A DNA stretch of 64,000 nt from Usitatibacter sp035624355 (GTDB lineage Bacteria > Pseudomonadota > Gammaproteobacteria > Burkholderiales > Usitatibacteraceae). Both the position numbers and the translations under genes were made by a program. Of the stretch, positions 53,361 through 62,364 are shown one piece after another. Every line of letters begins with the position of its first letter. Positions within the stretch are counted from its first letter, which is position 1. The notes below the pieces were generated by a model. It ran no database searches. It had not been told where the DNA came from and worked only from the letters and a program-made list of their open reading frames with translations. The stretch covers positions 10,930 to 74,929 of the forward strand of contig DASPRQ010000036.1 of the NCBI GenBank assembly GCA_035624355.1, in the 5' to 3' direction.

Positions 53361-53565
53361 GACGAGAAGCGACGCCGCTCAACGCCGTCGAACAGGGAAC
53401 GGCGCGGGGGTCCCCGACTCGTCGGGGCTTCGTACTCCGGACGAGAAGCCACGCCGCTCATCGCCGTCGAGCGGGGAACGGCGCGGGGGTCCCCGACTCG
53501 TCGGGGCTTCGTACTCCGGACGAGAAGCGGCGCCGCTCAACGCCGTCGAGCAGGAACCGCGCGGC
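53361..53565. repeat. 79-bp tandem direct repeats (2.5 copies) with hairpins
   Basis: Units start GACGAGAAGC at 53361, 53440 and 53519, a period of 79 bp; the third copy is cut after about 45 bp. A partial unit also precedes the first. Each full unit contains CCCCGA-CTCG-TCGGGG, a perfect hairpin, and CGCCGT...ACGGCG. Copies differ at only a few bases. They fill the 286-bp gap between ettA and the pseudo-cyclase gene and may act as terminator or regulatory structure. Confidence 0.9.
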
Positions 53566-53606
53566 TCCCCGGCCGCTACAATGGCGGCAACCCAGGCGCC
53601 CCGCCC

Positions 53607-54503
53607 ATGTCCCCGTCCACCTCCAGCCCCGTGCACGCGAGCGTCGCGTACGTGCGCATCCCGCACTTCGACACGCGTACGGTCGCCGAGCAGGCGGCGA
53701 TCAAGGGGGAGCTGGAGACGCGGGCGCGCTCCGCGCTCGCCGCGATTCCCGCCGCCGATCGCGTCGTCCTCGATGCCGAGGACGGGCTCGCCCTGGTGCT
53801 CTTCGGCCCCCCGGGGCGCGCACTCGACGCCACGGCCGCCCTGCAGGAGCCGGGGACCGCGGGATTCGTCGTGGGGATCAACCACGGGCCCCTCGCGCTC
53901 ACCTCCGGCGGGTCCGACGCGCGCGTGTACGGCGACGGGCTCGCGGCGGCGGCGGCCGCGGCGCGCTTCGCCACGCCCGGCCGCCCGCTCGTCACGGAGG
54001 ACTTCGCGCGGGCGCTTTCGGCGCGCGAGCCGGGGCGGGGCCGGGGGCTCGCGCCGGCGGGCAATTTCACCGACACGCGGGTGCGGCTGCATTCGCTGTA
54101 CACGCCGGATCCCTCGCGGGCGGCGCGCCTGCGGCGCGAGGCGCTGCGCGCCGCGACCCTCGGGATCGTGGCGATCCTGCTGCTCGGCACGGCGGCGCGC
54201 TTCGCACGCCAGCTGCTGCTCCCGCCGCCGCCCGCGGTCGTGACGTTCGCGATCAAGCCGCGCGGCGACGTGTTTGTCGACGGCGCGGCGCGGGGCCGCT
54301 CGCCGCCCCTCGCGCGGCTCGAGCTCCCGGCCGGCCGCCACGTCGTCGTCGTGCGGCATCCGGGCTACCGGCCGCTCGAGCTCACGCTCGACCTCGAGGC
54401 GGGACAGCGGATGGCGATCGAGCATACGTTCGTGTCGACGCGCCCCGCGGAGCCCCGGGGCGGATTCTGGCGCGACCTGCGCCGCCGCGTCTTCGGCTCG
54501 TGA
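53607..54503 (+). CDS. Degenerate class III cyclase domain - TM - PEGA domain protein
   Basis: A 298-residue protein in three parts. Residues 8-175 follow the class III nucleotide cyclase layout (VAYVRIPHFDTRT, EDGLALVLFG, VYGDGLAAAAAAARFATPGRPLVTEDFA), but the first metal Asp is Arg and the Asn and Arg of the catalytic helix are replaced by Ala, so it is almost surely inactive. One membrane segment lies at about 185-207. A PEGA-type domain follows (VTFAIKPRGDVFVDGAARGRSPPLARLELPAGRHVVVVRHPGY), expected outside the membrane. Its stop overlaps the kinase reading frame region by a few bases, indicating a paired function. Confidence 0.72.
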   Translation: MSPSTSSPVHASVAYVRIPHFDTRTVAEQAAIKGELETRARSALAAIPAADRVVLDAEDGLALVLFGPPGRALDATAALQEPGTAGFVVGINHGPLALTSGGSDARVYGDGLAAAAAAARFATPGRPLVTEDFARALSAREPGRGRGLAPAGNFTDTRVRLHSLYTPDPSRAARLRREALRAATLGIVAILLLGTAARFARQLLLPPPPAVVTFAIKPRGDVFVDGAARGRSPPLARLELPAGRHVVVVRHPGYRPLELTLDLEAGQRMAIEHTFVSTRPAEPRGGFWRDLRRRVFGS

Positions 54504-54505
54504 CC

Positions 54506-55645
<1,140 letters not shown>

Positions 55646-55700
55646 CTTCGCGCGGCCTCCGGGACAGCATGGACTTGTCGGGACCCCGCGGCGCAGCCGC

Positions 55701-55731
55701 GGAAATGCCCCGCGGGCGCGGGGACATTTCC
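55701..55731. terminator. GC-rich hairpin after the kinase gene
   Basis: GGAAATG-CCCCGCG pairs with CGCGGGGA-CATTTCC with one bulged base, a stem of 14 pairs starting about 55 bp after the kinase stop. No T-run. A terminator or REP-like element is likely. Confidence 0.5.
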
Positions 55732-55795
55732 GGCTGGCGGCGCGCCGCGCGAGGGTCTAGATTGGCATCGGGTCATCCGTGACGAGGCAGGCGCC

Positions 55796-55972
55796 ATGAA
55801 GCCGAAGCCGAGAGGCGAGCGGCGCAAGACGAAGCTTCCACCCCTTCTCGACATCGACGAGGACGGTGTTCCCGTCGCGGACTTCGAGCCGCTGCGCCCG
55901 TCGGGTTGGTCGAGCGACGAGGAGGCGCCCGGCGTGCAGCTCGAGGACTGGCCCGCCGAGCTGGACGACTGA
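55796..55972 (+). CDS. Small acidic hypothetical protein (58 aa)
   Basis: A 58-residue frame with a basic N-terminus (MKPKPRGERRKTKLPPL) and an acidic C-terminus ending LEDWPAELDD. Codon third positions are mostly G/C. A weak GAGGCAGG precedes the ATG. It converges with the DUF4397 lipoprotein gene, leaving 12 bp. No family recognised; the charge split recalls small adaptor or antitoxin-like proteins, but nothing supports a specific role. Confidence 0.45.
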   Translation: MKPKPRGERRKTKLPPLLDIDEDGVPVADFEPLRPSGWSSDEEAPGVQLEDWPAELDD

Positions 55973-55984
55973 GCGCCCCGTTCC

Positions 55985-57271
55985 CTAGCGGTCCCTGACG
56001 AGGCGAATCTGCGCCGCGGTCGCGGTCCCGATGAGGTAGGCCGTGTACACCGCTCCCGCGTCGAGCTCCACCGGATAGGCGGTCGCGATCACCGTGACGC
56101 CACCCGGCGTGGCGAAGGAGATGGTGTAGGTCGTCGACGGCGTCACCTGGTAGTAGCTCGATGCGCTCGCGTACGCGAGGCCGCTCACCTGGCCCGCGAA
56201 GTTGAGCAGCACGTCCACGGCCGTCGAGCCCACCTGCGCGTTGACGTAGCGGATCTTCGCGAGGCCGGCTCCCGGGAGCGTGTTGTCGTCGGTGAACGCG
56301 ATGAGCTGCACCTGGGCGAGATTGTTCACCGCGATGGCCGTGTAGTCGCGCGCGGAGGCGACCTGCTGGGCAAGGCTCGCGATCGTCACGCCCGGGACGT
56401 TCGAGGCCTCGAGCGTGAGGTTGCGCGTGCCGCTCGTGAGCGGGACGTAGCTCGAGGTCCCGCCGAAGGGCACGCTCGAAAGCAGCGTCGCGCCGTCGGC
56501 CTTGTAGGTGAGGACCGTGGAATCGGGCACCGCGTTCACCGCCTTCAGGCGCCCGTTGGGATTCGCGAGGTACGTCGCGGCGCCGCCCGAGCCCTGCGCG
56601 TAGAGCACGGCGTTGGCGAGCTTGCCGCCGCCGGAGGCGACCATGACGAGCGTGTACGAGACGCCCGCCGAAAGGTTCTGCGGAGCGGCCGCCTGGAAGA
56701 GGATGTCCTTCGTTCCCGCGAGGGTGAAGACGAGCTGGTAGTTGCCCGCCGGGGATTCGGCGTAGGCGGTCGCCACCCCCAGCAGGGCGCTGCTGAACGT
56801 CGGCGCGGTGTTCGTGATGTCGGTCGCCTGCGTGACGTAGGCGTCGACGGCCGCCGCGTCCGAGGAGGCGTCCACCACGCGGATCTTGAAGTCGGCGGAC
56901 GAGGACGGGCTCGTGCTCGAGTCGTCGAGCGGCAGGGCCTGGACGCTGGCGGGCGTCCCGTAGGCGATGAGCGTCGTGTTGGCGCCGCTGCCGAGGCTGA
57001 TCGTCTTGTCGTAGTAGATCGCCTGGGAGCTCGTGGCGCGGAGCACGACCTCGCGGCTGCCGGAATCGAATTCCGAGAACGGCGAAGTGGCCCCGTAGGC
57101 GAGGCCCGACGTCTTCACGTCGCTGTCGACGAGCACGTCGATCGCCCCGCCGCCGGCGATCGCGTTGATCGTGCGCATGTCGGTGGAGTTCTGGGAGTGA
57201 CCGCTGTTGTGGCAGCCCGCCGCGAGCGCGAGCACGGCGGAAATGGCCGCCAGCCACCAGACCTTGCGCAT
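55985..57271 (-). CDS. DUF4397 lipoprotein
   Basis: A 428-residue predicted lipoprotein. The signal MRKVWWLAAISAVLALAAGC has its lipobox Cys at residue 20. DUF4397 domains are repeated: INAIAGGGAIDVLVDSD, VRVVDASSDAAAVDAYVTQ-like (IRVVDASS), LKAVNAVPDSTVLTYK, and IRYVNAQVGSTAVDVLL. Each is a beta-sandwich of about 100 residues seen in exported proteins of unknown role. Ser/Thr-rich spacer (DDSSTSPSSSAD) suggests an exposed surface protein. Confidence 0.85.
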   Translation of the reverse strand: MRKVWWLAAISAVLALAAGCHNSGHSQNSTDMRTINAIAGGGAIDVLVDSDVKTSGLAYGATSPFSEFDSGSREVVLRATSSQAIYYDKTISLGSGANTTLIAYGTPASVQALPLDDSSTSPSSSADFKIRVVDASSDAAAVDAYVTQATDITNTAPTFSSALLGVATAYAESPAGNYQLVFTLAGTKDILFQAAAPQNLSAGVSYTLVMVASGGGKLANAVLYAQGSGGAATYLANPNGRLKAVNAVPDSTVLTYKADGATLLSSVPFGGTSSYVPLTSGTRNLTLEASNVPGVTIASLAQQVASARDYTAIAVNNLAQVQLIAFTDDNTLPGAGLAKIRYVNAQVGSTAVDVLLNFAGQVSGLAYASASSYYQVTPSTTYTISFATPGGVTVIATAYPVELDAGAVYTAYLIGTATAAQIRLVRDR

Positions 57272-57399
57272 GGAAATTGTTCTCCGTACCGATGGGGGAT
57301 CGTCCGCATGATACCGTTCCCGGGGCAGGGCGGGGAAGCGCCGAATGAAACAAAGTGCGGCGGCAGGTCGCTCCGGCAACGATTCCTTACAATTTGGCG

Positions 57400-57546
57400 C
57401 GGCCGTCTGCAGCATCGTGCGCAGGCCGGGAATAGGATCGATGTGCGCACCGTTTCCGGCGCTCCCCCAGGCCTCCTCCGGTGCCGCGGGCCCTCCTGTT
57501 CCGGCCCATCCTCGCCGGCCGGCGAAATCCGGCCGGCTTCTTTTTT
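57400..57546 (+). ncRNA. Candidate structured RNA (ppc leader/attenuator or sRNA)
   Basis: A roughly 150-nt region upstream of ppc with a near-consensus -10 TACAAT at 57388-57393. GGCCGGGAATAGGA (57424-57437) pairs with TCCTGTTCCGGCC (57494-57506), about 13 pairs with one bulge. GCACCG (57447) pairs with CGGTGC (57479) inside it, giving a rod-like fold. An intrinsic terminator ends it 33 bp before the ppc ATG. It could regulate ppc by attenuation or be an independent small RNA. No known riboswitch consensus is recognised, and a good -35 is not obvious. Confidence 0.5.
57514..57546 (+). terminator. Perfect intrinsic terminator before ppc
   Basis: GCCGGCCGG at 57514-57522 pairs with CCGGCCGGC at 57529-57537 around CGAAAT, followed by TTCTTTTTT. 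It reads toward ppc and, if used, would stop any transcript that started upstream of the ppc start codon. Confidence 0.9.
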
Positions 57547-57578
57547 CGGGGCCCGGGCGTTGCGGTAAGCTCGGGGGA

Positions 57579-60329
57579 ATGGACGATCGCCGCGACAAGG
57601 ACGCGCGGCTCGGAGAGGACATCCGGCTCCTCGGCCGGGTGCTGGGCGACACCGTCCGCGCCTACGAGGGCGAGGGCGCGTTCGAGCTGATCGAGGAGAT
57701 CCGGCGCCTCGCGGTCGCGGGCCACCGCCAGGAGGACGTCGCCTCGCGCGACCGGCTCGCGCGCACGCTCGACGGCCTGAGCAGCGACCAGGCGATGTCG
57801 GTGGTGCGCGCCTTCAGCTACTTCTCGGTGCTCGCCAACATCGCCGAGGACCGCCACCACATCCGCCGGCACCGCGACAACCGCCGCGAGGGCGCGCCGC
57901 CCCTGCCTTCGACGCTGCGGGGCCTGTTCGCGGAGGCGCTCGAGCGCGGCGTCGACCGCGCGCTGGAGCGCGAGCGGCTCGCGACCGTGCGCGTGCATCC
58001 CGTCCTTACCGCCCATCCGACCGAGGTCCAGCGCAAGAGCACGCTCGACTGCCAGCTCGCGATCGCCGAGTGGCTCGGGCGCCTGGATTCGCCCGACGCC
58101 CTGCCCGAGGACCTCGACGCGGCGGTGACGGAGATGCGGCGGCTCGTGGCGACCTTGTGGCAGACGCGCCTGCTGCGCGCGGTGAAGCTCGGGGTGCCCG
58201 ACGAGATCGAGAACGCCATCGCCTACTTCCACTACACGTTCATCGAGGCGATTCCCCGGCTCGTGGCCGATGTCGAGGACGCGATCATGCAGCTGCCGGG
58301 CGCGGGCGAGCGTCCCGGGCTTCCGGCGCTGATGACCGTGGGCAGCTGGGTGGGGGGCGACCGCGACGGCAACCCGTTCGTGACGGCCGAGATGCTCGAG
58401 CACGCGTTCCGGCGCCAGGGCGAGGTGATCTTCGAGCACTACCTGGGCGAGGTCCACGCGCTCGGCGGCGAGCTGCCGCTTTCGCGGCTGCTCTCGCGCG
58501 CGACGGAGGCGCTCGCCGGGCTCGCCGAGCGCTCGCCCGACCTCTCGCCGCACCGGCGCGACGAGCCGTACCGCCGCGCGCTGAGCGGCATCTACGCGCG
58601 CCTCGACGCGACGGTGGGGGCGCTGGGCCTGCGCGTGCCCCATCGCGCCGCCGTGGGCGCGGCCGAGCCGTACCGCGGCCCCGAGGCCTTCGCGGCCGAC
58701 CTCGACGTGATCGACGCGAGCCTGCGCGCGGGAGGCAACGGGCTGCTCGGCGACGGGCGGCTGCGCGCGCTGCGCAAGGCCGTGGACGCGTTCGGCTTCC
58801 ACCTCGCCACGCTCGACCTGCGCCAGAACTCCGACGTGCACGAGGCCGTCGTCGACGAGCTGATGCGCGAGGCCGGCACGTGCGCCGGCTACCGGGCGCT
58901 CGACGAGCGCGCGCGCGAGCGGGTGCTGCTCGCCGAGCTCGCCTCGCCGCGGCCGCTGGTGAGCCCCTTCGCGACCTATTCGGACGTCGCGCGCGGGGAG
59001 CTCGCGATCTTCGAGGCGGCCGCAGCGCAGCTGCGGCGCTTCGGCGCCGGCGCGATCCGCCAGTACGTGATCTCCAAGACCGACAGCGTCTCGGACCTGC
59101 TCGAGGTGGCGGTGCTGCTCAAGGAGGCGGGGCTCGTCGAGCCCGGGAGCGCCCCGCGTTCGCGCCTGCAGATCGTGCCGCTCTTCGAGACCATCGAGGA
59201 CCTGCGGCGCTCGCCCGCGACGATGCGCGCGTGGCTCGCCGCGCCCGCGGCGCGTTCCCTCGTCGCCTCGCTGGGCGAGGTCCAGGAGGTGATGCTCGGC
59301 TACTCCGACAGCAACAAGGACGGCGGCTACGTCACCTCCAACTGGGAGCTCTACAAGGCCGAGAGCGCGCTCGTGGAGGTATTCCGCGAGGCGGGCGTGC
59401 GGCTGCGCTTCTTCCACGGGCGCGGCGGCACCGTGGGGCGCGGCGGCGGCCCGAGCTACGAGGCGATCCTCGCGCAGCCCCCCGGCAGCGTGCAGGGGGA
59501 GCTCCGGCTCACGGAGCAGGGCGAGGTGATCGCCGCCAAGTACGCGAACCGCGAGATCGGGCGCCGCAACCTCGAGGCGCTCTTCGCCGCCACGGTGCGC
59601 GCCACCTTCGACGAGGGCGCCCCCGGAGGCGACGAGTTCCACGCCGCGATGGACGAGCTCTCGGGGGACGCGATGGCGGCCTATCGCGACCTCGTCTACG
59701 GGACGCCCGGCTTCGAGGAGTATTTCCGCGCCACCACGCCGATCAACGAGATCGCGGAGCTCAACATCGGCTCGCGCCCCGCCTCGCGCAAGAGCTCGCG
59801 GCGCATCGAGGACCTGCGCGCGATCCCGTGGGTGTTCTCCTGGGCCCAATGCCGCGTGATGCTGCCGGGCTGGTACGGGTTCGGCGCGGCGGCGGGCGCG
59901 TACGCGGCGCGCCACGGGCCGGCCGGGCGGGAGCGGCTCGCGCGGATGTGGCGCGAGTGGCCCTTCTTCCGCTCGCTCCTGTCGAACCTCGACATGCTGC
60001 TCGCCAAGGCGGACCTGTCGGTCGCGGCCCGCTACAAGGAGCTCCTCGGCGACGCCGCGCTCGCCGAGGCGATCTTCGGCCGCATCCGCGCGGAGTTCGA
60101 CGCGACCGTGGGCGCCCTCTTCGAGATCACGGGCGCGACGGCCTTCCTCGCGGCGAACCCGTCGCTCGCGCGCTCGCTCCGCAACCGCTTCCCCTACCTC
60201 GATCCGCTCAACCACCTGCAGATCGAGCTGCTCAAGCGCCACCGCGCGGGCGCGACCGACGACCGCGTGCGCCGCGGCATCCACATCTCGATCAACGGGC
60301 TCGCGGCGGGGCTGCGCAACTCGGGCTAG
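57579..60329 (+). CDS. ppc: Phosphoenolpyruvate carboxylase
   Basis: Fixes bicarbonate onto PEP to give oxaloacetate, replenishing the TCA cycle. At 916 residues it is near the family norm. Motifs are VLTAHPTEVQRKS (catalytic His), GSWVGGDRDGNPFVT, LGYSDSNKDGGYVTSNW, FFHGRGGTVGRGGGPS (catalytic Arg/Gly loop) and QGELRLTEQGEVI. The C-terminus is LRNSG where the canonical end is RNTG. The start is at 57579 because the conserved N-terminal DIRLLGRVLG helix begins 13 residues later. Two genes with PEP/phosphate-related domains follow on the same strand. Confidence 0.97.
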   Translation: MDDRRDKDARLGEDIRLLGRVLGDTVRAYEGEGAFELIEEIRRLAVAGHRQEDVASRDRLARTLDGLSSDQAMSVVRAFSYFSVLANIAEDRHHIRRHRDNRREGAPPLPSTLRGLFAEALERGVDRALERERLATVRVHPVLTAHPTEVQRKSTLDCQLAIAEWLGRLDSPDALPEDLDAAVTEMRRLVATLWQTRLLRAVKLGVPDEIENAIAYFHYTFIEAIPRLVADVEDAIMQLPGAGERPGLPALMTVGSWVGGDRDGNPFVTAEMLEHAFRRQGEVIFEHYLGEVHALGGELPLSRLLSRATEALAGLAERSPDLSPHRRDEPYRRALSGIYARLDATVGALGLRVPHRAAVGAAEPYRGPEAFAADLDVIDASLRAGGNGLLGDGRLRALRKAVDAFGFHLATLDLRQNSDVHEAVVDELMREAGTCAGYRALDERARERVLLAELASPRPLVSPFATYSDVARGELAIFEAAAAQLRRFGAGAIRQYVISKTDSVSDLLEVAVLLKEAGLVEPGSAPRSRLQIVPLFETIEDLRRSPATMRAWLAAPAARSLVASLGEVQEVMLGYSDSNKDGGYVTSNWELYKAESALVEVFREAGVRLRFFHGRGGTVGRGGGPSYEAILAQPPGSVQGELRLTEQGEVIAAKYANREIGRRNLEALFAATVRATFDEGAPGGDEFHAAMDELSGDAMAAYRDLVYGTPGFEEYFRATTPINEIAELNIGSRPASRKSSRRIEDLRAIPWVFSWAQCRVMLPGWYGFGAAAGAYAARHGPAGRERLARMWREWPFFRSLLSNLDMLLAKADLSVAARYKELLGDAALAEAIFGRIRAEFDATVGALFEITGATAFLAANPSLARSLRNRFPYLDPLNHLQIELLKRHRAGATDDRVRRGIHISINGLAAGLRNSG

Positions 60330-60422
60330 GGCGGGCGGCGGGCGTGCCCCGTGACGGAAAGATGACAGGCGGGGCTTGCGATGCGTCAAGGTCCACCGGG
60401 CCGGCGCGAAGGATGATGGGGC

Positions 60423-62354
60423 ATGGCCGACAAGAGCCGCATGGTCAACGCCCTGGGGGAGCGCAAGCTCACGCTCCCCGCGCAGCTGCGCGCGGCGCTC
60501 GCGGCCAACGACCGCACGAAGTTCTACTTCACGCTGCTGCAGAGCGCCCGCGCGCACGCCGACCGGCCCGACCTGCCCGCCGCCGACCTGAGCGGGGAGC
60601 GCCTGCGCGTCGGCATCGAGGACACGGCGCTCGACGAGGTCGTGCGCCAGGCCGTGCGCGAGCCCGACGGCCGCTACCACATCCCCCACGCCCGCGAGAT
60701 CGCGCGCGCCGCGGTCGAGGACGTGGGCGAGATGCTCGAGCCCCTGAGCGAGGGCACGCTGCTGCCGCAGGCGCAGTCGCGCTTCGAGGCGCTCTCGCGG
60801 CGCACGCTCGCCTGCGTCGCCGACGACCTGGAAGGCTCGGCGGTCGACCAGCTCACCGGCGCCGACCGGGCCGCGGGCGACAGCATGCACCTGCTCGTGA
60901 TGGACGCCCACAAGGCGATCAACACCCTGCAGGGGCAGGTCGCCACCGAGCGCATCGACGGCGCCGCCGTCTTCGACCTGAAGCCCGCGGATCGCCCGCT
61001 GGTGCGCGCGTTCATGCGCGGCGTGAACCGGACCGCGCCCCTGCGGATCGACCATCCGGGGCTCGGCACCACCGCCACGCGCTCCGGCGAGCGGCTGCTG
61101 ATCCAGAACGACATCGGCACCACCGACGCCCACGTGCTCGTGCTGCACGTCGAGGGGCTCGCCGCGACCCTCACTTACACCGACGTGCACCTGCCGCGGC
61201 TGCTCTTCCTGCAGGCCCTGCTCGACCGCTATTCCGTGAAATGGGACGACACCATCACGCGCCGCGACCCGGCCTACGAGGGGGGGATCTACCACATGAC
61301 CGTGGGGACCTTCGCCGCCGGGGACGCGCCGCAGCTCGAGGACTACCTCGAGTGGCTCGGCTCGCGCCTGGTGTTCCTCATCGACTGGAACCGCGCGCGC
61401 AAGCGGCTGCGCTCGTTCCTGCCGAAGGCGAAGGCGCTCGCGCTCCTGCGCTGGGCGGCCGACGAGGAGCTCGGGCACGTCGCGTTCCTGCGCGCCGGCG
61501 GCGAGCAGATGATCTACGAGGCCATGCAGTTCGCCGGGGCGGGGCAGCTTCCCGGCGGGCGCCGGCTCTTCGAGGCGATCGGCGAGGAGCGCGCCGTGGA
61601 GTTCCTGCGCTTCGTGCTGCGCACCTGCTCCGAAGGCCTGCGCGCGGGCGAGACGCCGCTCTTCCTCCACGACGCGGTGCGCGCGGAGCTGCTCGCGCTG
61701 CTGCGCAGCGGCGAGCAGACCCTCTTCGACCTCGTCTCGGACCACGCCGCGTTCGTGCTCGAGATCGCGCAGGCGATCCAGCTCGGGCTCGCGATCGCCG
61801 ACCCCACGGGCGAGACGTTCGCCCGGGTCACGGCGCGCGCGAAGTACTGGGAGCAGCAGGCCGACCGCCTGCTCAACAGCGCCCGCGACGCGCCCCCGCA
61901 CAGCCCGCACGTCGAGTTCGTCCGCGGCCTTCTCGAGGTGGCCGACGACGCGGCCGACGAGCTCGAGGACGCGGCGTTCCACCTGTCGCTCATCGGCAAC
62001 CCCGAGGCGCTCGCGAAGGTGCGCCCGGCGCTCGCGCGCATCGCGGACCTCGCGGTGTCGGGGGCGCAGGAGGTCGTGAAGGCGGTCGAGGCGGCGCGCG
62101 AGCTCGACCGCGGCATCGGCACCGACGGCATGCACGGCTTCCTCGAGGCGGTGCACCGCACGCTGGAGGTCGAGCGGCAGGCCGACGCGGCGGAGCGCGA
62201 CGCGCAGCGCGAGCTGCTCGACCCGGGCGTGGACTTCCGCTCGCTGCACACCGCCTCGGAGGCCGCGGGCTCCCTGGAGAACGCGACCGACGCGATGCTC
62301 GCCGAGGCGCTCGCGCTGCGCGACTTCGTGCTCCGGCGCATGCAGGCGGATTGA
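60423..62354 (+). CDS. Unrecognised N-terminal domain fused to DUF47/PhoU-like domain
   Basis: A 643-residue cytoplasmic protein with no signal or membrane segment. Residues 1 to about 420 are not recognised; they contain LTLPAQLRAALAANDRTKFYFTLLQSA, MDAHKAINTLQGQVATERIDGAAVF, ERLLIQNDIGTTDAHVLVLHVEGL and GGIYHMTVGTFAAGD. From about 430 onward the helices resemble DUF47/PhoU-type proteins (partners of Pit phosphate transporters): TLFDLVSDHAAFVLEIA, KYWEQQADRLLNSA, LLEVADDAADELEDAAFHL and VERQADAAERDAQREL, the E/D-x-x-A-D repeats expected for metal clusters. GAAGGA precedes the ATG. It is 93 bp after ppc and 10 bp before the dikinase-like gene, so an operon is likely. Confidence 0.7.
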   Translation: MADKSRMVNALGERKLTLPAQLRAALAANDRTKFYFTLLQSARAHADRPDLPAADLSGERLRVGIEDTALDEVVRQAVREPDGRYHIPHAREIARAAVEDVGEMLEPLSEGTLLPQAQSRFEALSRRTLACVADDLEGSAVDQLTGADRAAGDSMHLLVMDAHKAINTLQGQVATERIDGAAVFDLKPADRPLVRAFMRGVNRTAPLRIDHPGLGTTATRSGERLLIQNDIGTTDAHVLVLHVEGLAATLTYTDVHLPRLLFLQALLDRYSVKWDDTITRRDPAYEGGIYHMTVGTFAAGDAPQLEDYLEWLGSRLVFLIDWNRARKRLRSFLPKAKALALLRWAADEELGHVAFLRAGGEQMIYEAMQFAGAGQLPGGRRLFEAIGEERAVEFLRFVLRTCSEGLRAGETPLFLHDAVRAELLALLRSGEQTLFDLVSDHAAFVLEIAQAIQLGLAIADPTGETFARVTARAKYWEQQADRLLNSARDAPPHSPHVEFVRGLLEVADDAADELEDAAFHLSLIGNPEALAKVRPALARIADLAVSGAQEVVKAVEAARELDRGIGTDGMHGFLEAVHRTLEVERQADAAERDAQRELLDPGVDFRSLHTASEAAGSLENATDAMLAEALALRDFVLRRMQAD

Positions 62355-62364
62355 GGCTTCCGCA

